Shown here: piece by piece, positions 55,441 to 64,000 of the stretch
Layout: every line of letters begins with the position of its first letter
Position numbering within the stretch: the stretch's first letter is position 1
Source: Cyclaneusma minus
Taxonomy: Eukaryota; Ascomycota; Leotiomycetes; Marthamycetales; Marthamycetaceae
Direction: 5' to 3'
NCBI GenBank assembly: GCA_037179335.1
Contig: JAKZHN010000002.1
Coordinates: 1,922,001-1,986,000 of the forward strand
DNA: 64,000 nt
Position numbers and translations under genes: made by a program
Notes under the pieces: generated by a model
What the model was told of the DNA's origin: nothing
Databases searched by the model: none
What the model saw: the letters and a program-made list of their open reading frames with translations, nothing else

Positions 55441-58400
55441 CTATTGGTTTACTAAGGGTAAGATTGGTGAGACGTTGCACGTGCGATCTAGGGTCGTTAA
55501 TATGCATTGTATTGTGTCTTAGGAAGGAAGGCTGGCTCGTCGTCGCTCTTTTTAAAGCCATTTTCAGCTTTTGGCGCTAGCGGCAGCTATGTAGGCACGG
55601 GCCACCCTGGCTGCCACCATGGCACCCATGGGTGCCTAAGGCTCTTGCTATAGCTGGTCAGACAGTTACTTTAAGGGTTTCCAATTAGTACTGTTTTGGA
55701 TCTTTCTGATTACTTTGAATATTCCCAGTTAACTAGAGTTTTTCTTAGTTCATGGTGTGGAATCGTGGTAACTCAAAAATTAATAACTTGGAAAATTTTA
55801 GTTAAGTTATAACTAAACTTGACACCCCCTAGTTAAGTTATAACTCTAATAAATAAGTGGGGATAACTTGAGTTATTTTCAAATAACTTGAGATAATTAA
55901 ATTTGGGAGCCGATGGTTGAGTAATAACTTAAGTTAATTAACTCGAGATAAGTTAATTACCGGCAAGTTTCCCGTACCCTATTTTAGTTATTCAGACACT
56001 TAGAGCGAGGCCGAGAGAAAGGAATAATATGCCGATTAGGTCTAGCTTATCCTGTATTTTAGGCAGGGTACGGGAAACTAAAAAACTAGTATCTAAAGGA
56101 TATATAAATTAAATATATCTAATCTTAGCGCTTGTTTAAATAAATTCGTAATTTTATTTAAAAAACTAAAAAATTTAAAATAAATATAAAAAAAACGCCG
56201 CAGGCCAGCCCGCCATAGGCAATCTTTTTAAGATAGGCCCACTTTTAATTTATAAAATAGTGAAAAAACGGATTAAAAAGCTTTAAAATTAAATTTTCTA
56301 GAATTTTTATAAAAAAAGTATTAAAATTAAAGGTGATTTAAAGTAAAAATCAAATATTTGGAAATTTATTTTTACTTAAATAAATAACAAAACTAAAAAT
56401 CTCTATAAATTTTCAATATTACTTTATTTTTAAAGTTTTGTATTTTTACTGGGATTTTTCAAAACTAATAAAACTAGCTTTTATTTTTATAGCTTTAATA
56501 TATCGTTGTGGGGAATTTATATAAAATAAATTTTAAAATTAAACTCTTTTTTCAACTCAATAGCATTTAAGGCTATTAAAGGCAATTTTTAGCGCGCTAT
56601 ATCCAATATAGGAAAAAATAAACGCATTAAAAATATAGGGCAATTAAAAAAAATTAAAGCTATTCCTATAATTTAAAACATTGTAATTAATTCGCGATTT
56701 TAAAAACATTTTAAAACTTAAGGGATTTTTAGATTTTTTTTGGCTATATTATAAGGCTAAAATAGCCAATTATTTTACCCATTTATATTCTAATAAAAAC
56801 ATTATAATATAAATAATTTAATATACTTTTTAAATTATTTATAATTGATATTTTGCATATTTTTAATAAAAAAATCGGTATAATTTTTTTTAAATAATTA
56901 AATATTAAAAAGTTAAAAACTTAATAGGAAATATACAATATCGGATGAATATTAATAATACTCTATTTACGCAATTAAATAAAACAATGCGCCACCAATA
57001 AATTTTGTTATTTTTATTTATAATTATATTAAAAATATTTAAAATATTTATAAGCAAAATTGCGAATTCAAATTGAAGCGCTTTTATATTTTATAAATAT
57101 TTTTAAATCAAAATTATATTTGTAAAATTTTAATTGCTATTATTTATCCAAGCTTTTAAAAAAACCAATTATTTAATAGTTTTTTCAATTATCTTATTTT
57201 TTATGAAAAAAATAATCCATTTTCTAATAAAAAAAGCCTTTTAAAAAAAGCAGAGAAAACAGAAATTATAATCCAATTTTAAGCTAGTTTTAATAGCACA
57301 AAATATTTTAACGCTTTTCAAGTCTATTAAATATAAAAATTATATTTTAAAAAAGGCTAGAATTTTTGAAATATTTATTAATTTTAATTTAGCACTTTTT
57401 TTATTTATTAGGCCTTATAGAATTTTAATTAGGCATATTATTATTATTAAAATTATTGTTAATTTTCTTTTTTATAATTTAAAACTTTTATAATACAATA
57501 AAAAAATTAGCAATAGTCTATTTTTTTATAAAGCTTTTTGATTTTTTTCTTTTTGATTTTATAAAGCATAAATCGCTTTTGAAATTCCTTTATAATATAT
57601 ATATATTTTGGCTTATTATAATTAAAAAAAAATTATAAGCCCTTGCAATTAATGCAAAAGTAAAATATAATAGCAATGCTAGCAATATTAAATTATAAGG
57701 TTTTAATAAAATATTTATTTATTTTATAAAAAGCTGCAAAATAAATTGCTTTTTGCAAAGCTTTTTAAATATATTTATATAGGTTAAAATTCTAAAATAT
57801 AAAATAAAAATAATTTTGCTTTGCATTATAATTTATAGCTTAATAAATATTTTAAAGCAATTTCTAAAAAGATTTAGCAAGGCCCAATTTTTATTAATTA
57901 ATTTTTCCTAATTAATAAAAATCTTTAGCATATTAAAATTAAAACCCCATTTAATTTTTAAATTAAAAAAAAATTAAGCTTAGAAACCTATTTATATTTA
58001 AATATTTTATAATAGTTTTTGATTAATACCTAAAAAGACCAGCGGCTAAAAAAAGCAATAATATAGCATGATTTATAAAGCTTTTTTTTACTAATAATTT
58101 AATCTTTTTTTTTTATATTTGGTTTTAAAATTTTTTGGTATTTTTAGTAATTTAGTATTAAAAGCCTAAAGCAATTATTAGGCGCTAAAATTAATAATAT
58201 AGGCTATATAATAAAGATTATTTTTAATATTTTTAAAATGCCAAAATTAATAAATAAAATAAACGGCTTATTGCTAGTAAATTTTAATTTTAAGGGTTTT
58301 AAATTTATATAGCATTTTATTACTAGCAAAAGCGTTATGACATATTATAGTAAAAAAAGCGCCTTTAATATTAAAATTATTAATAATTTTTATTTATTAT

Positions 58401-58787
58401 GTGGCTAAATAAATATTATTATAAAATGCTTTTGTAAAATATTTTAATTATAGCGAAATAACAATTAATATATAATATGGATATCAAAATATATAAGTCT
58501 TTTAAATTTAATATTGCAAAACAAATATAATAAAAAAATGTATATTAGAATAAAGAAAAACATTTTAATTTAATAATAAAATATTAAAATTTATTTAAAC
58601 ATTGCAAAAATTATAAACATAATTTAAAAATATTAATACCACTATTTAATATTGCATTATTAATTGGCCAAAATACTATATTTTAAAAAGAATATATATT
58701 GCGTAAATCTAAATAAATAATTTTAAATTTTAAGCTATAATTAAAAAAAAAAATTATGCAATGAAAAAACTTTAAGTTTTTTTATTA

Positions 58788-58903
58788 TTGTCACGGGTAA
58801 CGGTGCAGCCATTACCATTAAGCTAAACTATAAAAAACCCATAGTGTTTTCAAACGACGGAAATACTCCTGTATCGATATTTAAGCCGTATAATAATTAT
58901 CCC
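58788..58903 (+). repeat. Internal direct repeat, copy 1
   Basis: The segment begins TTGTCACGGGTAACGGTGCA and includes AAACGACGGAAATACTCCTG. A RIP-altered copy is at 59258-59371. The pair, with about 355 bp between, could be LTRs of a small TRIM-like element nested in the hAT. Confidence 0.5.
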
Positions 58904-59257
58904 CCCCCTTTATGCCTTTATAGCCTTATAAAAAAGCTTTTTATAATTTTTTTGGCCTGCGCTATTACGCCGTTTAAAAACAATAATATTATAATTAAAA
59001 TATTGAACCCTTAGCCACGTTTTATAAAGTCAAATTATAAAATGCTATAAAATCGGACTATAAAATAGCTGTTAGCTAAATTGGCTTGGGGGTTTAAGCC
59101 TTAAATAATATTTAATTGCTGGCTGCCAATTACCCTATTTGCTATTTTTAATGCTTAATTTTTAATTGAAATGCTTGCTTGCTTTTGTGCAAAAATTCTT
59201 TATTGGTCTTGTTGGCATTTAAATTCCCGGCCTGCTAATTGTGGTTTGGAAACATTT

Positions 59258-59371
59258 TATTACGAATAACAGTGCAGCTATTATTATTAAGCTAGAGTAT
59301 AAAAAACCTATAATGTTTTCGAACGACGGAAACACTCCTGCACCGATATTTAAGCCGTGTGATAATTATAT
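59258..59371 (+). repeat. Internal direct repeat, copy 2
   Basis: It begins TTATTACGAATAACAGTGCA and includes GAACGACGGAAACACTCCTG. Most differences from copy 1 are C/T or G/A. Confidence 0.5.
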
Positions 59372-60597
59372 TTTTATTTTCAAAAAGCAAAAATTCAAAT
59401 AAAAAATATAAACTTACTTTTACAGCTTTGCAATTTAATTTTTAAATGCCTTTTGTTTTATAAAAATTCAATAATAAATAGTGCTATTTCTTTTATATTT
59501 TCTGAATTAGTAATTTGTAATTGCAAAACTCTATTCGCCAAGCTTAATATAAAATGGGATTCGGCCAATTAAACAATGCCGTTATTGGCAAAAGGTTTTA
59601 TTAATATTAATATATAAAATAATTGGATTAATATATTTGATTTTGAGGCTTATAAATATTTTAAAATATAAAATAAGCAGCTGGCTTAAATATAAGTATT
59701 TAAAATACTAAGAGCTTTTTTTATTAAAGCGCGTTTTAAATTTAAAAATCAATTATTTAATAAAAAATATTGTTTTTAATTACCATAGCTATTAAAAGCT
59801 TGCGGAATTTAGCCTGCTATTTTTTAATGCTATAAAGTTTAAATATATTTATAAAAATAAATATTGCGCTTTTAAAACCAGCCTTTTTCGCCCTTTTAGC
59901 CCTATTTTGGCAATTTTTTTCCAATTGAGTAATAGGGATTTTTTTTATAATACCTTTGGTAATAAGCCTGAATATTGCCGGATATATATATTTTTTTCCC
60001 GGTTTTTTAAAATTCTGGTATTAAAAGCCGCGATTTTTGCCAATATAGCAATTTGGCTAAATGTAAATTATTTGCAAAAAAGGGCTTTTTATTATAAACT
60101 GGTATTTTTTTAAGCTTTATAATTTTTTTAATAATATATCAATTGATTTTGGGCAAAACCATTATAAATATTACGGTTTATATAAATGGAAATTTAAAAA
60201 AGCAATAAAAAAAAATTAAAAATAAAGGTAATCAATATTTAAAAATGCTAAAAAGAAAATTCCCAAAAAAATACAGATTTTTTACCAAGGCGAATGGCAG
60301 GAAATATTTTAATATATAATTTGGCCTGTTAGCGGTTTTGGCTAATATGTAAATGGATTTGCAATTTATCATCATCGCTATAATTTATGGCTAAGCTTAT
60401 ATTATTATATTAAAATTAAATATAAAAATACCTATGCCTTATAGCTTTAAATTTTATTTAAAAATTACAGATTTCTATTTGATTTAACAACCCCCTTAAA
60501 TAGTTAAAAACTATAGTTTTTAACTAAAAGTTTATAGAAATCCGTTTAGTTTCCCGTACCCTGATTTTAGGACTCCAGTCGGTATTTAGCTCACCCC

Positions 60598-60666
60598 TTG
60601 TATTACTGTGAAACTATGAAAACTTCAGTTTTGTTTGCGGCTTTTCGCAAACTACGAACAAATGTA
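60598..60666. repeat. 69-bp direct repeat, right copy
   Basis: TTGTATTACTGTGAAACTAT and onwards matches 55128-55196 over its whole length. It starts at the outer end of the right terminal inverted repeat. Confidence 0.75.
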
Positions 60667-60781
60667 ACATTTGCACCGAACGAGACAGATATTTCTTCGA
60701 CCAGTGACTAGATGCACATCGAGTGAAACAGAAAAGTCTGAACACGGTCTACGGTCTCCGAATATTTGTTATCATTTCAAA

Positions 60782-60918
60782 TAACCAGGAATAGTCCCAT
60801 TACCTAGGTATATTCCAGGTACTTTGTGATGTTCCAGGTGCTCTGGAATATCCAAAATTATTCGAAACATTCCAAGCAATTAAAACTGTTCCGAGTGATT
60901 GGGAATATTGTCGTCCGT
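60782..60918. repeat. 19-nt minisatellite upstream of F-box paralogue 3
   Basis: Units TTCCAGGTACTTTGTGATG, TTCCAGGTGCTCTGGAATA, TTCCAAGCAATTAAAACTG and TTCCGAGTGATTGGGAATA are each 19 nt. Confidence 0.65.
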
Positions 60919-61204
60919 CAAATTCTACCCGCTCGCATGACCCTAGTTAGAGACCGACTATCACATTCGCCTCAAAGGAATCAAGCCACGCCTTGCCGCC
61001 TTCCCATTCAAGCCAGCGCGTTTGCTCAATCGTGCCACAAAGTTCTTCGTCGACGCTCTCGACCTTTCTAGTCCTCGTCCTCGTCTCTACGCCAAGCCTT
61101 CGACCTTACTGATTTGCGGCGCCGTCGTGATGCCTTGCCCAGGCTATTACAGTCGCAATCTTCAATCCCGCGATCCGCCGGGCTCCGCACCCAGCGCCGT
61201 CGAG

Positions 61205-62902
61205 ATGCCACGCACGACTGCTGCGCCCTCGCGAGCCAATAAGACGGCACTCAAAGCAGCTTCTACCAAGGCCCTAGTGCCAAACGAGCTGCTTCTGAAG
61301 ATCTTCGCTTACGCCGATGTCAAAACGCTCAAAAAGCTGAGATATGTCAGCCGTGACTGCGCCGATCTCGCCGCCGAATATCTCTTTAGTGAGATCACCG
61401 TTATGGTCATTCCAGAATACCTGGAGAAGTTCAAGTCGCTTGCTTCAACTTCTGCGCTCGCAAAGCACGTCAGGAGCATCATCTTCATCTCCAACATCAT
61501 CGATGATCAGTGGGCTACCGCATCCTTGAGCCATTTTCGCGACAAGTACGAAACAACGATCAGCCAGTATGCATGTGACTTCAATCCTTGGGATATCTGG
61601 GGACGTGACAGGGAGGACAAGAGGCGCGAACTTACCGGATGGGACTTGCAACACTGGCGAGCTCTAAGGTCTACCACCATTGAGCAAAGACGCCTTCTCA
61701 CCGGTGGTGAGACTAGCGAGGCTACTACGGTGTTGACCAATGGTCTCAAGAATATGCCCAAGCTGAGTAGCATTCAAATGCGCGACTGGGAAGAGCAAAT
61801 AGCGAACGTGGAGTACGCGGATGTTCAGAACAAGATTTCCAACTACTTCTCGCCCATTGTCAAGGAGTATCTACTACGACCTGGTGTAATCTTTCGACAT
61901 GAAGAAAGTACCGATTCGGAACTGATACTACCAGCTCCGGTCTTCGAGCCTCTATTCGTCTACCTTTTCTCTGCCCTCGGAAGACTGGAGCAGAAGTTGA
62001 AGACTCTTTCGATCACCACCATCCCCTGGAGACATTGGACTGGTGTTCAGAGACCGTTGGCTGCGATGGTTGAATCTGGAAACATCATCCCTCGAATCTT
62101 TGAACAGCTGGAGTCGCTTCAAGTTACACTGGAGATGCCCAGCTTCATGGCTCCTCCAGAAGCGCACTGGGAGCCGGTCTTCAAGTTCTTGGCCTCTGCT
62201 CCTGGTTTGTCCAAATTGGAGATCCGCACTCGAAGCAGATTGGCCGGGTACGCTGAGATCGTGGGTTTTCCGAAATCAAACCCCCCTGTCACAAACCTCC
62301 TGAACATGCTACAGCTTCCGAGGCTCAGCAACTTACACCTCTCTGCCGGCGATACTGATGACCGCTCCTTGATCAACTTCCTGGAGCGCCACGCCAGCAC
62401 TTTGGAGAAGGTGAGTATCGGAACCATGACGCTGGAGAATTCGATCGACACCATGCCTGACATCAACGAAGACGATCAATACTTGCTCAGGCTCGGAGAT
62501 GAAAGGATGGTCCCTAGCCAGCCTGTGCGACCAGTCCCTAGGGAGTTGGTGTTGTCCAATGGACAAATCAACTTGAAGCGGGCCCAGCGGGACGGCTCGC
62601 CCCTTCTGCAACTCGCGAAGAGTATCCCTAGCGCCTGGGCAAATGTGGTCGCGAAAACACCCAAGTTGCCGCATCTGAAGGCTTTCGACCTCGAATCTGT
62701 GCGAGATGATCATATCACGGCCATGGCGAACCTTCGTGCCCGCAGGAGTGCCGATGAGTGTGACGAAATCCGAAGCCAGTGGGTACGGGACAATTCCATC
62801 TTGGTCGCCCAAGAGATGATGTCCAGGAATGCCAGTCGCGAGCCATGTCAGACGCTTCAGCGCCTTGATGATGACGAGGTCGGCATCCGCGAAGGACTTT
62901 GA
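61205..62902 (+). CDS. F-box protein, paralogue 3
   Basis: The preferred ATG at 61205 gives 565 aa and places the F-box at 25-62 (VPNELLLKIFAYADVKTLKK), the same position as in paralogue 1. An ATG at 61130 is in frame and would add 25 residues. Shared segments are YLFSEITVMVIPEYLEKF, FLERHASTLEKVS and SIPSAWANVVAKTPKLP. The end carries a charged tail (LDDDEVGIREGL). As in its neighbours, the function is presumed to be an SCF adaptor. Together the three genes form a dispersed local family across 13 kb, broken by the nested transposons between the second and third members. Confidence 0.85.
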   Translation: MPRTTAAPSRANKTALKAASTKALVPNELLLKIFAYADVKTLKKLRYVSRDCADLAAEYLFSEITVMVIPEYLEKFKSLASTSALAKHVRSIIFISNIIDDQWATASLSHFRDKYETTISQYACDFNPWDIWGRDREDKRRELTGWDLQHWRALRSTTIEQRRLLTGGETSEATTVLTNGLKNMPKLSSIQMRDWEEQIANVEYADVQNKISNYFSPIVKEYLLRPGVIFRHEESTDSELILPAPVFEPLFVYLFSALGRLEQKLKTLSITTIPWRHWTGVQRPLAAMVESGNIIPRIFEQLESLQVTLEMPSFMAPPEAHWEPVFKFLASAPGLSKLEIRTRSRLAGYAEIVGFPKSNPPVTNLLNMLQLPRLSNLHLSAGDTDDRSLINFLERHASTLEKVSIGTMTLENSIDTMPDINEDDQYLLRLGDERMVPSQPVRPVPRELVLSNGQINLKRAQRDGSPLLQLAKSIPSAWANVVAKTPKLPHLKAFDLESVRDDHITAMANLRARRSADECDEIRSQWVRDNSILVAQEMMSRNASREPCQTLQRLDDDEVGIREGL

Positions 62903-63640
62903 CTCAACGACCACACCGTACTTGTATGGGGCTCCCTGTAAATCGTCAGTGAGTGATCTTTCCGGGAACAATTTCGATCGCGTCCAAAGCTGACTTACCC
63001 AGTTCGTAGCCCAGTAATCGGTCAAAATCCCACCAACGTAACCGGCCATACGAGCAGCGTTCCCTTTGAGACCGAAGTCTCCTTTCTGCATGTTACAACC
63101 TTTGCTTCTAGTTTCACGATAGCAGCACAGCAACATCCAAAATCAACTTCTCGACCGTGTAGCGCTTGAACGCCTGGCCAAAGTTGTGGTGCAGTCGCGC
63201 GTTTCCCGGCCCAGAATTTACATCAACTTCGCGAAGGATATCTTGTTTCCCGATGTCGTCACTACTTCGCCATCCCTCCTGCCAGGTGGTTTACACGAAA
63301 ATGAGGGTCCCCTGGAACGCATTGGCACAGATTTGGTGGATTCGATAGTTCAATTCGGCTCCTGGAAAGATCGTTTGTCACAGCCCTGTCGAGGTAATTG
63401 AGGCCCAACACCGAATGAACGCCCGCCACTCGACAGACATCAAAGATACCTCTACGAGGGTGGACAACATCGGTCTCGTTCTTCTCGACTACAAGCACAG
63501 TCAGCCGCAGAATTCCAAGAGCCTCAACCAACCTCATCTTGCACAGATATCATCTGCGTCTCTTGAAAGTCGGAACTTCCTGGGCCAAGGCTGAGGCGCT
63601 AAGCTGAGCGGAGCTCTAGTGCCAAATGATCTGCCTTCTT
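62903..63640 (-). pseudogene. Degraded gene remnant, possibly FAD-dependent oxidoreductase
   Basis: The minus strand has coding-like fragments in different frames. MRLVEALGILRLTVLVVEKN (63537 downward) resembles the second strand of an FAD-binding fold after the GxGxxG loop, which is missing. HHNFGQAFKRYTVEKL and GNAARMAGYVGGILTDYW follow further down. A canonical intron-like segment (GTAAGTC...CACTGACGATTTACAG, about 62939-63000) separates the last fragment from sequence antisense to F-box paralogue 3. Stops and frame changes lie between the fragments. I cannot name the gene with confidence. Confidence 0.3.
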
Positions 63641-64000
63641 AAAAGGCAGCTCCACTTCCGTAGCCCTTCTCTCTTTAGTTCAAATCATAACAATGACTCT
63701 CACCTTTGACCTTTACCAAGAACTAGGGTCTATGTCGTGACATCGTTCACCTCTTTTTGCGGACTTTCAAGAAGGTATGCACACTCGTGACCCAGTAAAT
63801 TCCTGACACACTCAGACACGTAAAGGTTTGCGACTTGGTCACTTGGCTATAATCCAAATCGTTTAGAGAAACACAAATAATTTGGAGAAGTCCGGGTAAT
63901 TCAGACTAGTCCAAGTCACTCAGAGAAATTCGAGTAACTCAGGGAAGTTCGAGTAACTCGGACAAATTCAAATAATTCAGAAAAAATTAACTACCTAGGA
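63641..64000. other. Right-edge intergenic sequence
   Basis: No gene is visible. The last 150 bp are minisatellite. Confidence 0.4.
63845..63995. repeat. 19-nt minisatellite at the right edge
   Basis: At least five consecutive 19-nt units: GAGAAGTCCGGGTAATTCA, GACTAGTCCAAGTCACTCA, GAGAAATTCGAGTAACTCA, GGGAAGTTCGAGTAACTCG and GACAAATTCAAATAATTCA. This is the cleanest tract of the family and may continue past the window. Confidence 0.8.

Larger units (their letters stand above)
56064..60563. mobile_element. RIP-degraded hAT-like DNA transposon (4.5 kb)
   Basis: The left end CAGGGTACGGGAAACTAAA is inverted at the right end (TTTAGTTTCCCGTACCCTG). An exact 8-bp target duplication ATTTTAGG lies at 56056-56063 and 60564-60571. 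Eight-base duplications and ends beginning CAGGG are typical of the hAT superfamily. The size suits an autonomous element, but the interior is so AT-rich and stop-ridden that no transposase is readable. It inserted just inside the right inverted repeat of the element at 55197-60597. Confidence 0.78.
55197..60597. mobile_element. TIR element split by a nested hAT-like insertion
   Basis: The left end reads GGGGTGAGCTGAATCCCGAC and the right end, reverse-complemented, GGGGTGAGCTAAATACCGAC, both continuing TGGAGT. This is a terminal inverted repeat of about 26 bp. Without the inserted element at 56064-60563 and one target copy, the host element is about 0.9 kb with no transposase ORF, so it is non-autonomous. 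It contains 19-nt minisatellite units (55347-55440 and about 55690-55745). Its ends are not flanked by a short target duplication but by the 69-bp direct repeat. Confidence 0.65.

Noticed and set aside
59907..60113. 68-codon ORF in the degraded hAT
   Set aside because: Translation is Phe/Ile/Asn-biased by base composition and shows no transposase motif.
62333..63136. 267-codon minus-strand ORF
   Set aside because: Most of it is antisense to F-box paralogue 3; only the part beyond 62903 was kept, as a possible remnant.

Overview
The window is nuclear DNA of a filamentous ascomycete (Pezizomycotina). The evidence is single genes with short GT-AG introns (about 50-80 nt, CTRAC-type branch sites), a fungal class D pheromone receptor, fungal F-box and heme-haloperoxidase families, and long AT-rich blocks with C-to-T and G-to-A decay typical of repeat-induced point mutation (RIP). 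A dothideomycete-like fungus is my guess from protein style only.

Layout. 0-10 kb: the 5' end of a drebrin-like actin-binding protein gene (minus strand), a large nuclear-looking F-box/zinc-binding protein, a solo LTR, and a small Ala/Ser-rich secreted, probably GPI-anchored protein. 10-25 kb: a gene-poor tract built of tandem promoter-like repeats. About 25 units of roughly 325 bp each end in a consensus TATA box and carry two GACAGCAG boxes 19 nt apart. They are followed by a related set with a roughly 650-bp period that adds CACGTG-like boxes. The tract is interrupted by a 110-bp MITE, a 909-bp TIR element, two solo LTRs and one heme-haloperoxidase gene. 26-40 kb: a conserved gene block with gamma-butyrobetaine hydroxylase-like dioxygenase (minus), thiamine pyrophosphate carrier (plus), STE2-type pheromone receptor (minus), PMP24/PXMP4 peroxisomal membrane protein (plus), a tRNA-headed SINE-like retroposon with an 18-bp target duplication, and an EF-hand MscS channel (plus). 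40-64 kb: a disrupted BAHD-type acyltransferase, a RIP-degraded Ty3/gypsy element with intact ends and target duplication, three diverged F-box paralogues, a RIP-degraded hAT-like element nested in a smaller TIR element, and a degraded oxidoreductase-like remnant at the right edge.

A 19-nt-period minisatellite family recurs at about seven intergenic sites. The housekeeping genes do not form a pathway or cluster, apart from two divergent pairs that share promoters. The most unusual feature is the promoter-like array, for which I see no conserved coding sequence.
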